From NCBI RefSeq assembly GCF_905171765.1, contig NC_053391.1:692531035-692595034 (forward strand): a DNA stretch of 64,000 nt. The letters run 5' to 3'. This document shows, piece by piece, positions 11,410-23,065 of the stretch (the stretch's first letter is position 1; every line of letters begins with the position of its first letter). A model generated the notes under the pieces. The model was not told the DNA's origin and searched no databases. It saw only the letters and a program-made list of their open reading frames with translations. Made by a program: the position numbers and the translations under genes. Source of the stretch: Bufo bufo. Its lineage: Eukaryota; Chordata; Amphibia; Anura; Bufonidae.

Positions 11410-12679
11410 TTAACATGTTAAGGACCCAGGATGAGAATGCTCGTCCTAAAGGGCCGGTACTTAATGCATTCTTATCCTGTGGTCCTTCCTCCCCCCAGAA
11501 GCGGTGCCGCAATCAGCGGCAGAGATCCGGCTGTGACTGACAGCTGGATCCCTGCTGCATCCACCAGCATCGGTGATAACGCCAATGCTGGTGGATTAAC
11601 CCCTCATATGCCGCGGTCAGCGTTGACCGCGGCATATGGGAGGTTTGCACTTCCTCGTCTCATCCATCGGGTTCCCGCATTGCTGTGGCGGGGACTCGAT
11701 GGTTGCTATGGCAGCCCCAAGCCATTCCAAGGCTTGGGGCCCGGCATGTTCGGAGGCCTAAGAGGCCAGACTGGGTCTCCTAGGCAAATGTTAGCGTCTT
11801 ACAGTGTAAGACACTAACAGTTCAATACAGAACAATACAGATGTATTGTACTGCATTGAAACAGGGATCAGACCCTGTAATGTTGAAGTCCCAGAGTGGG
11901 ACAAATAATAAAGTGGAAAAAAAAGTTTCAAGTAAAAAAAAAAGCATCCTTTTCCCAAAATAAAGTAAAATAATAATTGGGAAAAAATTGTAGACATATT
12001 AGGTATCGACGCGTCCGTATCGACCAGCTCTATAAAAATATCACATGACCTAACCCCTCAGATGAACACCGTCAAAAAAATAAAATAAAAACTGTGCTAA
12101 AAAAGCTATTTTTTTGTCACCTTACATCACTAAAAGTGCAACACCAAGCGATCAAAAAGGTGTATGTCCCCCAAAATAGTACTAATCTAGCTGTCACCTC
12201 AAACGGCAAAAAATTAGCCCCTACCTAAGACAATCATCTAAAAAATAAAAAATAAAAAAACTATAGCTCTCAGACTATGGCGACACTAAAACAAGATTTT
12301 TTTGTTTCAAAAATGCTTTTATTGTTTCAAATGTAAAAAATATTTTAAATAAGTAGACATATTAGGTATCGCTGCGTCTGTAACAACCTGCTCTATAAAA
12401 ATATCACATGACCTAACCCCTCAGTTGAAGACTGTAAAAAATAAATAAATAAAAACTGTGTCAAAAGCCATTTTTTGTCACCTTCATCACAAAAAGTGTA
12501 ATAGCAAGCGATCAAAAAGTAATATACACCCCAAAATAGTGCCAATCAAACCGTCATCTCATGCTGCAAAAATGAGCACCTACCTAAGACAATCGCCCCA
12601 AAAAATATATATATGGCTCTCAGACTATGGAGACACTAATACATGATTTTTTTGCTTCAAAAACGCTGTTATTGTGTAA

Positions 12680-14640
12680 GGCTACTTTCACACTTGCGTT
12701 AGGAGCGGATCTGTCTGGTGTCTGTACAGACTGATCCGCTCCTATAATGCAAAGGCTTGCATCTGTTCAGAACGGATCCGTCTGCATAATCAGATCAGAT
12801 TTTTCACTTCGTGAAAACTCAGATCCAACAGTATATTCTAACACAGAGGCGTTCCCATGGTGATAGGGACGCTTCAAGTTAGAATATACTAAAAGAACTG
12901 TGTACATGACTGCCCCCTGCTGCCAGGCAGCAGGGGGCAGACCCCCCCTGTATTTAACTCATTGGTGGCCAGTGCAGCCGGCCCCCCCTCCCTCCCTTGT
13001 ATTTATCTCATTGGTGGCCAGTGCGGCCGGCCCCCCCCTCCATCCCTTGTATTTAACTCATTGGTGGCCAGTGCGGCCGGCCCCCTTCCCTCCCTCCCTT
13101 GTATTTAACTCATTGGTGGCCAGTGCGGCCGGACCCCCCTCCCTCCCCCCCCCTGTATTTAACTCATTGGTGGCCAGTGCGGATGCCCCCCCTCCCTCCC
13201 TCCCTTGTATTTAACTCATTGGTGGCCAGTGCAGCCGGCCCCCCCCTCCCTCCCCCCCTGTATTTAACTTATTGGTGGCCAGTGCGGCCAGCCCCCCCTC
13301 CCTCCCCCCTAATTAAAATGACCGACCCCCCATCATTGGTGGCAGCGGAGAGTTCCGATCGCAGTCCCAGTTTAATCGCTTAAACGATTAAAAGCAATTA
13401 AACTGGGACTCCGATCGGAACTCTCCGCTGCCACAAATGATGGGGGGTTGGTCATTTTAATTAGGGGGGGAGGGAAGGGGGGCCGGCCGCACTGGCCACC
13501 AAAGAGTTAAATACAAGGGAGGGAGGGGGGTGCCGGCCGCACTGGCCACCAATGAGTTAAATACAAGGGAGAGAGGGAGGGGGGCCAGTGCGGATGCCCC
13601 CCCCCTCCCTTGTATTTAACTCATTGGTGGCCAGTGCAGCCGGCCCCCCCTCCCTCCCCCCTGTATTTAACTTATTGGTGGCCAGTGCGGCCAGCCCCCC
13701 CTCCCTCCCCCCCTAATTAAAATGACTGACCCCCCATCATTGGTGGCAGCGGAGAGTTCTGATCGGAGTCCCAGTTTAATCGCTTAAACGATTAAAAACG
13801 ATTAAACTGGGACTCCGATCGGAACTCTCCGCTGCCACAAATGATGGGGGGTCGGTCATTTTAATTAGGGGGGGAGGGAAGGGGGGCCGGCCGCACTGGC
13901 CACCAAAGAGTTAAATACAAGGGAGGGAGGGGGGGTGCCGGCCGCACTGGCCACTAATGAGTTAAATACAAGGGAGAGAGGGGGGGGGGGGCGGCCGCAT
14001 TGGCCACCAATGAGTTAAATACAGGGGGGGGTCTGCCCCCTGTTGCCTGGCAGCACCTGCCAGGCAGCAGGGGGCAGTTATTACACAGTTCTTTTAGTAT
14101 ATTCTAACTTGAAGCGTCCCCATCACCATGGGAACGCCTCTGTGTTAGAATATACTGTCGGATCTGAGTTTCACGATATAACTCAAATCCGATGGTATAT
14201 TCTAACATAGTGGCGTTCCCATGGTGATGGGGATGCTTCAAGTTAAAATATACCATCGGATTGGAGAAAACTCCGATCTGATGGTATATTAATAGGGACT
14301 CCTGACTTTACATTGAAAGTCAATGGGGGACGGATCCGTTTGCAATTGCACCATATTGTGTCAACGTCAAACGGATCCGTCCCCATTGACTTGCATTGTA
14401 AGTCTGGACGGATCCGTTTGGCTCCGCACGGCCAGGCGGACACCAAAACGCTGCACGCTGCGTTAGGGTGTCCGCCTGCTGAGCGGAACGGAGGCCAAAC
14501 GGTGCCAAACTGATGCATTCTGAGCGGATCCGCGTCCACTCAGAATGCATTGGGGCTGTACGGATCCGTTCGGGGCCGCTTGTGAGAGCCTTCAAACGGA
14601 ACTTACAAGCGGAACCCCGAACGCAAGTGTGAAAGTAACC
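12680..14640. mobile_element. TAA-flanked element with giant palindromic interior
   Basis: TAA at 12677-12679 and 14641-14643 flank inverted ends: GGCTACTTTCACACTTGCG on the left, and the complement of the right end reads GGTTACTTTCACACTTGCG. The same end family recurs at 19393-29354 and at 55283. The interior is arranged as inverted arms around two palindromic cores and has no coding capacity. Confidence 0.82.
12826..14255. repeat. Inverted array of ~60-bp GC-rich minisatellite with duplicated palindrome core
   Basis: The left arm (about 12900-13310) repeats a unit containing gtatttaactcattggtggc with C-rich spacers. The right arm (about 13440-14060) carries it inverted, with one left-arm segment re-inserted at 13590-13720. 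Two near-perfect palindrome cores, built on cagtttaatcgcttaaacga, lie at 13313-13465 and 13720-13875. Outer copies of 'ggcgttcccatggtga' occur at about 12850, 14110 (inverted) and 14210. Confidence 0.88.
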
Positions 14641-14814
14641 TAAGACTTACCGTATTTTTCGCCCCCAAAAAATGGGGGGAAAATGCCCCTGCGTCTTATG
14701 GGGCAAATGCTGACATTTTTACATCGCAGGCTGCGATGTATGAGCGAGCGGGGAGGGACTGGGAGGAGGAGCTGGGGGCCGGCAATTGCGGCACGGCCGG
14801 TGCAGTCACTGTAC

Positions 14815-15175
14815 TCCGGCCCCGCCGCTCCTGTGCTGCACTATACAAATATAAAATGTCTTATTCAATTAAAAGAAATTAAACACGCCCCCCACTTTTA
14901 ATATACCGTACACCCTAACAGCTTCTGTAGAATGCAGGCAGGCAGGCCGGGCGGGCGGCATCATAACTCCCTGATGTCACGTGCCTGCGCCGCCTACTTT
15001 ATGAATGAAGCAGGCGGCGCAGGCACGTGACATCAGTGAGTGACGCGCCAGCCGCCCGGCCTGCCTGCCTGCATTGTACAGAAGCTGTTAGGGTGTATGG
15101 TAATATTAGGAGTGAGGGGCATGTTTAATCACTATTAATTTAATGAGACATTTTATATTTGTATACTGCAGCACT
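14815..15175. repeat. Long palindrome (about 180-bp arms)
   Basis: The arm starting 'gcactatacaaatataaaatg' is mirrored by the sequence ending near 15175. The centre pairs gcctgcgccgcct (near 14985) with aggcggcgcaggc (near 15010). The arms are GC-rich in the middle and AT-rich outside, so a large hairpin or cruciform is possible. Confidence 0.85.
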
Positions 15176-15185
15176 GAAGCGGTGT

Positions 15186-15770
15186 GGGGGGGGGAATCTG
15201 TGGATGACAGTTTTATGGGTGACATCTGTGGATGGTACTGTTATGGGCTGGGGGGTCTGTGGATGGCACTGTTATGGGGTGGGGGGTCTGTGGATGGCAC
15301 ATATATAACAGTGCCATCCACAGATCCCCCATAACAGTGCCATCCACAGATCCCCCATAACAGTGCCATCCACAGATCCCCCATAACAGTGCCATCCACA
15401 GATCCCCCATAACAGTGCCATCCACAGATCCCCCATAACAGTGCCATCCACAGATCCCCATAACAGTGCCATCCACAGATCCCCATAACAGTGCCATCCA
15501 CAGATCCCCCATAACAGTGTCAGCCACAGATCCCACCCTGTAACAGTATCCTTCACAGATCCCCCCATAACAGTGTCCGTCACAGATCCCCCCATAACAG
15601 TGCGTCATCCACAGATCCCCCATAACAGTGTGTCATCCACAGATCCCCCATAACAGTGTCCTTCACAGATCCCCCATAACAGTGTCCTTCACAGATCCCC
15701 CATAACAGTGTCCTTCACAGATCCCCCATAATAGTGCCATTTACAGATCCCCAGTAATAGTGCCATCCAC
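15186..15770. repeat. 26-bp minisatellite with an internal orientation switch
   Basis: The unit is cagtgccatccacagatccc plus six bases, about 20 copies. Before about 15300 the unit runs in the opposite orientation (tctgtggatggcactg), so the array folds on itself at 15295-15315. Minus-strand open frames here are repeat artefacts. Confidence 0.9.
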
Positions 15771-16459
15771 AGACCACCATTAGTTCCAAACCCACCAAAA
15801 GCACACCTTTTGGTTAAAAATATATTTTTTCTTATTTTCCTCCCCAAAAACCTAGGTGCGTCTTATGGGCCGGTGCGTCTTATTGGGCGAAAAATACGGT
15901 AGATAAATTTTAAAAAGTATACATATTAGGTATTGCCGTGTCCATAAGAACCTGCTGTATAAAAATATCACATGACCTAACCCCGCAGGTGGATACTGTA
16001 AAAAAAAAATGCTTTTAAAGTGTGTCAGAAAAGCAATTTTTTGTCACCTTACATCACAAAACCTGTAATACCAAGCGATCAAAAAAGTCATATGCACCCT
16101 AAAATAGCACCAATCAAACCGTCATCTCATACTGAAAAAAATTAGCCCCTACATAAGACAGGCGCCCAAAATTTTTTTAAAAAATGATGACTTTCAGAAT
16201 ATGGAGACACAAAAAAATCAAAAATGCTTTATTATGTAAAACTGAAACAAACAACCAAAAAAAGTAGTTATATTTGGTATTGTCGCGTCCGTAACAACCT
16301 GCTCTATAAAAATACCACATGATCTAACCTGTTAGATGAACACTGAAATAACTAAAAAATAAAAACAGTGCCAAAACAGCTGTTTTTTGTTACCTTGCCT
16401 CACAAAAGTGTAATATAGTGCAACCAAAAATCATATATACCTTACCAACAAAACTGCAC

Positions 16460-17250
16460 CTTATCCTGTAGTTTCCAAAATGTTTTTTTTTTTTTTGAGT
16501 TTCTACACTAGGGGCACATCAGGGGGTCTTCAAATGTGACACGGCAGCTTAAAATTATTCCAGTGAACTCTGCCTTCCAAAAACCATATGGCGTTCCTTT
16601 CCTTCTGCGCCCTGCCGTGTGGCCGTACAGCAGTTTACAACTACATATGGGGTGTTTCTGTAAACTACAGAAACAGGGTAATAAATATTGAGTTGTGTTT
16701 GGCTGCCAACCCTTGCTTTGTTACTGGAAAAAAATTATTAAAATGGAAAATCTGCCAAAAAAGTGAAATTCTGAAATTTCATCCATATTCTATTAATTCT
16801 TGTGGATCACCTAAAGGGTTAACAAAGTTACTAAAATTAGTTTTGAATACCTTGAGATTTTACCTTCTAAAATGTGGTAACTTTTTTGGAGTTTCTACTC
16901 TAGGGATGCATCAGGGGAGTCTTCAAATTTGACATGGCAGCTTAAAATTACCCCAGTGAAATCTGCCTTCTAAAAACCATATGGCGTTCCTTTCCTTTTG
17001 CGCCCTGCCGTGTGCTCGTACAGCAGTTTATGAACACATATGGGGTGTTTCTGTAAACTACAGAATCAGGGTAATAAATATTGAGTTGTGTTTAGCTGTT
17101 AACCTTTGCTTTGTTAGCAGAGAAAAAATTATTAAAATGGAAAATATGAAATTCTGAAATTTCATCTAAATTTTCCATTAATTCTTAACAAAGTTTGTAA
17201 AATCAGTTTTGAATACCTTGAGGGGTGTAGTTTCTAAAATGGCATCATTA
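16460..17250. repeat. Direct duplication of about 390 bp
   Basis: The segment containing 'accatatggcgttcctttcc' and 'ctgtaaactacag' occurs at about 16470-16860 and again at 16870-17240. It is internal to the TTAA-flanked element. Confidence 0.85.
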
Positions 17251-17731
17251 TTGGGTGGTTTTTATTATGTAAGCCTCACAAAGTGACTTCAGACCTAAAC
17301 TGGTCCTTAAAAATTGGGTTTTTGAAATTTTCTGAAAAATGTCAAGATTGCCTTCTAACATCCCCCAAAAATAAAATGGAATTCACAACATGATCCAAAC
17401 ATGAAGTAGATATATAGGGAATGTAAAGTAATAACTATTTTTGGAGTTATTACTATCTATTATAAAAGTCGAGAAATTTAAATTTGGAAATTTGCAACTT
17501 TTTCCAATTTTTTTGTAAATTTGGTATTTAAAAAAAAAATTAAAATAACATTTTTTGACTCAATTTTACAACTATCATGAAGTACAATATGTGACGAGAA
17601 AACAATCTCAGAATGGCCTGGATAAGTAAAAGCGTTTTAAGGTTATTACCACCTAAAGTGACACATGTCAGATTTGCAAAAAATTGCCTGGTCTTTAAGG
17701 TGAAAAATGGCAGGGTCCTTAAGGTGTTTAA

Positions 17732-19389
17732 TCATTTCCTTACTTTCGCCTTTTGGAAGCTCTAATAAAGGGAATCCCCACAGCTTCTCTGGTAAGATGG
17801 CCACCACCATGGTCATGGGCAGAAAATACAATAAAAACCATATACAATTCAAAAATCAAAACATTAAAAATGTTTTCCATTGTTTAGTAATAAAAGGTGA
17901 TACACTCCATGTAAATAAAAACTACAATAATAAATCATTTTTAATGAAATTGCTTATAAATAGATTAACTATTTTTCTTACTTAAGGCTAATTTAAAATG
18001 CAATCACTAAACATAAAACTGTTATAATTTTACATTTTGAATTTTAATTTAAAACATTAATAGTAATAATAATAATAATAATAATAATAGCATAAATTCT
18101 GGCAAATCTAAAATGTAATAGACCGACAGTTGTGATGACAGCTCATTATAAAAAACAGACAAAAACAACAATTCACTGAAGACCATAAAAGAGCAGTTGA
18201 GAGCGTGAGGCGTTGACATCACTAACGACGCCCTAAGAGACCTTATTAACCAAAGTCAAGTGTATCATTCCATAATGACCTCCCCTCTGACTTCTGTAAA
18301 TGACTGCGGGGGGTAATGAGGCTTGTTGTAAGTGAGACCTTAGAAGACAAGTTCTGGAAATCCAGTTGGGAATTTTTTGAAACATTAACTTAGAGAAGAA
18401 AAAAGTCGGAGACGTCTCTTTCCTGCTTACGCTGTATAATTAGCTTTCTTTATGAGCAGGCTGAGGGCTGGCATGATGCCCCTTGGGCATTCACAGAACA
18501 GGGCCACACGAGGGCTTTGGGTCCCAGCAACGTGCCCATCTGTGAGCTTGGTTATGGTCTACATAGTCGTTCACACTTCACAGAGTTACATGCCTTAATT
18601 TGTTCATGGTTTTGATGGATTTTTTTAATATCATTACAGTCTTAATGGGTTTAATTATTAAAAGGAACTCGTCACATTGAGAATCCAGTCTGATCTGCAG
18701 GCAGAGCCGAGATGAGAAATATTGATATACAGTTTTATGGGAAAATATTCAGTAAAACTAGAAAGTGACTGATTGGCCATGTTCACCGGGTGCTTGGGGG
18801 GCGCCAACAAGCCCATCTGCCTTTGCCAGGGTATTTAGATACAAGACTAGGATTCCAAACAGAAAACTTGCTCCATGCCAAAGAAAGCCTGGAGACATAC
18901 AGTGATATATATTGCCCACTGGTTCCCATTTTATCTACATGTACACTGGACAGTGTACATATGGGTGCCTGTGTAAGGAAAAGCACAGAAGACAGCTTTA
19001 CACAATGTAGGCCGACCTATGCCGATCCTACTGAAAGCCAAAAGGTCACTCATTAGGCTTCTGCCTCCCTTTTATCCGTTCTCGACTATTGTCCACTTTT
19101 GCTTGGCAAATTGGGTCATTTTCTTCCACATGGTAGGTGGAAAACCAACCTGACCAGTTATTGATTCTGCTCCATAATAATCTATTAGAGATGAGAGAAT
19201 CGATTCTGAGCGAATTAGAATTGATACAAATTTCACAAATATTCAGTTTTGGTTATTTGCTTTGGACAAAACACGCAAAGTGAAGCCTGTAGTTGGCCAG
19301 CTAAGACCTGTCATAGGTTGCTAATACAGGTTATATGTTTATACAGCTAGACCTGCCAATAACCTTAATACAGTTCCTATGTTTGTGTG
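17732..19389. other. Non-repetitive stretch, no gene seen
   Basis: I find no terminal repeats, long ORF or transposase similarity, apart from an (AAT)n microsatellite at about 18061-18092 and a short hAT-end-like piece (tagagatgagagaatcg) at 19195. The block at 18130-18540 has balanced composition and could be single-copy regulatory DNA. No coding exon can be supported. Confidence 0.5.
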
Positions 19390-19979
19390 TTAGGGTACTT
19401 TCACACTAACGTTTTTCTTTTCCGGCATAGAGTTCCGTCTTAGGGGCTCTATACCGGAAAATAACTGATCAGTTTTATCCCCATGCATTCTGAACGGAAA
19501 GCAATCCGTTCAGGATGCATCAGGATTAGAGTTGAGCGGACACCTGGATGTTCGGGTTCGACGGGTTCGGCCGAACTTCGGAAAAAAGTTCGAGTTCGGG
19601 ACCCGAACTTGAACCGAACTTGACCCCGAACACGAACCCCATTGAAGTCAATGGGGACCCGAACTTTTGAGCACTAAAATGGCTGTCAAAATGTCATGGA
19701 AAAGGGCTAGAGTGCTGCAAATGGCGTCAAAATATGGTTAAGAGCATGACAAGTGCTCTGCAAACAAATGTGGATAGGGAAATGACTTAAAATAACATGA
19801 AATACATTAAAAAAAATTATAATCTTGATCTAGGAGGACCAGGTCCATATGGAGAAGGAGGTTGAGGAGGCAGTGGATGTGGCGGTGTAGGTGGAAGTGG
19901 CGGTGGAGGAGGAGGAGGTAGCCTAAACTGCTTTTTGGTTTTAAATTTATTTATATTTTTTTAAATTAGGGTACACCCC

Positions 19980-20190
19980 CAAAACATTGGGAAATATAAC
20001 CCTCCAGTCGTGCTAAACACACGTTCAGACAATACACCGGCTGCAGGACAGGCCAGCACCTCCAAGGCGTAAAGGGAAAGCTCAGCCCATGTGCCAAATT
20101 TGGAGACCCAGAAGTTGCAGGGGCTGACCCCTGTCAGTTAGTTCGTATAGGCGTGTGCATACTTACTGCCCCACCCACCATGTCGCACAT
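19980..20190 (-). pseudogene. hAT transposase C-terminal (dimerisation) remnant
   Basis: The nucleotide sequence parallels 5470-5660 of the first hAT (acacgttcaga, caggccagcacctccaaggc, tttggagacccagaagttg), which encodes the dimerisation domain. Several indels and stops break the frame. It marks the 3' end of the transposase gene before the 90-bp array. Confidence 0.75.
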
Positions 20191-20589
20191 CCCCGTGATG
20201 TTCACGATCCAATTAGATATCTGCTCTATCAACTTTCAATGTTCTTTTATGCGCCTACCATGGTGATTACGGGTGGCGGGGAATCAGGGTTCCAGGCCGG
20301 AGAGCGAGCGTGAGAAAAAGAGACCAAATGTAAGGGAGATAAATTTATTTTAAAAAATTGGGATCAAGAAGAAATGTGGGAAAAGTTATTGAGGCGCAAA
20401 TGTGGGACAAATTACAGAAGCCCAAATGTGGGCCAAAAGAGTCAATTGGAAATGTGGGAAAAGCTATTGAGGCGCAAATGTTGGCCAAAAGAGTATAGCG
20501 GAAATGTGGGACAAAGTATTGGAGCTTAAATGTGGTACAACTTGTTTAAGTTTAAGCAATGAATGAAAGGAGGTGGTGCGCATCAATTA

Positions 20590-23060
20590 AAGAAGTATTT
20601 CAGAAATTTTATTCCCTGTCACCTATGCAGAGCAGGGGTTTATTCACGTCTAAAATTGTATAATGTCAAACCAAGAATGTAACAGAAAAATTACAGAAAT
20701 TAATTAACCTGTCTACTTGGTAGAGCTGGGGTCTATGACAGAAAACAATTGTTTATTGTCACCCGAAAATGTAAAATAAAAATTATTGAAATTTATTAAG
20801 CTGTCAACTAGGTAGAGGAGGGGTATATTACACCCAAAAATTGGTGAATTTGACCCTAAAATGTAACTGACAAATTTGTATTTATTTTTTTACCGGCCTA
20901 CTAGGTATAGCAGTGGTACTTCACACAAAAATATTGCTGAATTTCACCAGAAAATGTAACTGACAAATTTTTTTTTTTGTTAACCGGCATACTAGGTATA
21001 GCAGTGGTACTATACACCCAAAAATTTGTGAATTTCACCAGAAAATGTTAGACAATTATTTTTTTTTTTAACCAGCCTACTAGGTATAGCAGTGGTACTA
21101 TACACCCAAAGATTGGTGAATTTCACCCGAAAATGTTAATGACAATTCTTTTTTTTTTTTTTTACCGTCATACTAGGTATAGCAGTGGCACTATACACCC
21201 AAAAATTTGTGAATTTCACCTGAAAATGTTAATGATAATTTTATTTTTATTTTTAACCGGCCTACTAGGTATAGCAGTGGTACATCACACCCAAAAATTA
21301 GTGATCTTCACCATAAAATGTAAGAGACCAATTTTTTTATTGTTTAACCTGTCTACTAGGTATAGCAGTGGCACTATACACCCAAAAATTGTTGAATTTC
21401 AACTGCAAATGTAACTGACAAATATGTTTTTTTTGTTAACCGGCCTACTAGGTATAGCAGTGGTACTATACACCCAAAAATTGGTGAATTTTACCAGAAA
21501 ATGTTAATGACAATTTTTTTTTTTTTTTAACTAGCCTACTTGGTATAGCAGTGATACTATACACCCAAAGATTGGTAAATTTCACCCGAAAATGTTAATG
21601 ACAATTTTTTATTTTTTTTAACCGTCATACTAGGTATAGCAGTGGCACTATACACCCAAAAATTGGTGAATTTCACCATTAAATGTAAGAGACAAATTTT
21701 TTTATTGTTTATCCCGTCTACTAGGTATAGCAGTGGTACTTCACACCCAAAATTTGTTGAATTTCAACTGAAAATGTAACTGACAAATATATTTTTTTGT
21801 TAACCGACCTACTAGGTATAGCATTGGTACTATGCACCCAAAAATTGGTGAATTTCACCAGAAAATGTTAATGACAATTTATTTTATTTTTTAACCGGCC
21901 TACTAATTATAGCAGTGGTACTATGCACCCAAAATATGGTGAATTTCACCAGAAAATGTTAATGACAATTATTTAATTTTTTTTAACCGTCATACTAGGT
22001 ATAGCAGTGGTACTATACACCCAAAAATCTGTGAATTTCACCGGAAAATGTTAATGACAATTTTTTATATTTTTTTTACCGTCATACTAGGTATAGCAGT
22101 GGTACTATACACCCAAAAATTGGGGAATTTCACCAGAAAATGTTAGACAATTATTTTTTTTTTAACCAGCCTACTAGGTATAGCAGTGGTACTATACAAC
22201 CAAAGATTGGTGAATTTCACCCGAAAATGTTAATGATAATTCTTTTTTTTTTTTTTTACCGTCATACTAGGTATAGCAGTGGCACTATACACCCAAAAAT
22301 TTGTGAATTTCACCTGAAAATGTTAATGATAATTTTATTTAATTTTTTTTAACTGGCCTACTAGGTAGAGCAGTGGTACATCACACCCAAAAATTAGTGA
22401 TCTTCACCATAAAATGTAAGAGACCAATTTTTTTTATTGTTTAACCTGTCTACTAGGTATAGCAGTGGTACTTCACACCCAAAAATTGTTGAATTTCAAC
22501 TGCAAATGTAACTGACAAATATTTTTTTTTTGTTAACCGGCCTACTAGGTATAGCAGTGGTACTATACACCCAAAAATTGGTTAATTTCACAAGAAAATG
22601 TTAATGACAATTTTCTATTTTTTTTTTTAACCGTCATACTAGGTATAGCAGTGATACTATACACCCAAAAATTGTTGAATTTTACCAGAAAATGTTAATG
22701 ACAATTATTTTTTTTTTTAAACCGGCCTACTTGGTATAGCAGTGGTACTATACACCCAAAGATTGGTGAATTTCACCCGAAAATGTTAATGACAATTTTT
22801 TATTTTTTTTAAACCATCATACTAGGTATAGCAGTGGCACTATACACCCAAAAATTGGTGAATTTCAACTGAGAAATATATATTTTTTTTAACCGGCCTA
22901 CTTGGTATAGCAGTGGCACTATACACCCAAAGATTGGTTAATTTCACCAGAAAATGTTAATGACAATTTTTTTATTTTTTTTTAAACCGTCATACTAGGT
23001 ATAGCAGTGGCACTATACACCCAAAATATGGTGAATTTCACCAGAAAATGTTAATGACAA
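20590..23060. repeat. ~90-bp satellite array with higher-order repeat
   Basis: The unit contains ctactaggtatagcagtggt, then acacccaaaaattggtga, then an A/T run, in about 27 copies spaced 88-93 bp. A block of several variant monomers at about 21046-21440 recurs at about 22139-22530, a 1,093-bp offset (about 12 monomers). It splits the hAT transposase gene. Confidence 0.92.
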
Positions 23061-23065
23061 TTATT

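Larger units (their letters stand above)
14650..15899. mobile_element. Non-autonomous DNA transposon with CCGTATTTTTCGCCC ends
   Basis: A perfect 15-bp terminal inverted repeat (14650-14664 and 15885-15899) is flanked by TA on both sides. Subterminal 'gcgtcttatg' motifs repeat near both ends. The interior holds a long palindrome and a 26-bp minisatellite. No transposase is present and I do not assign a superfamily. Removing it and the neighbour at 12680-14640 restores continuity of the surrounding TTAA element. Confidence 0.8.
11414..17727. mobile_element. TTAA-flanked non-autonomous DNA transposon, invaded twice
   Basis: Left end CATGTTAAGGACCCAGG follows TTAA at 11410-11413. The right end, read in complement, is ACACCTTAAGGACCCTG and abuts TTAA at 17728-17731. 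Removing the nested inserts (12680-14640 and 14650-15899) leaves about 3.1 kb with no transposase. It contains direct repeats of about 360 bp (marker 'catattaggtat' at about 11994, 12357 and 15922, with a diverged copy near 16265) and of about 390 bp (16470-17250). The left TTAA is shared with the element ending at 11409. Confidence 0.75.

Noticed and set aside
12900..13383. Frames repeating Leu-Thr-His-Trp-Trp-Pro-Val
   Set aside because: Translation of the GC-rich minisatellite in a palindromic element.
15213..15623. Minus-strand frames repeating Gly-Trp-His-Cys-Tyr
   Set aside because: 26-bp minisatellite; no domain and frames overlap each other.
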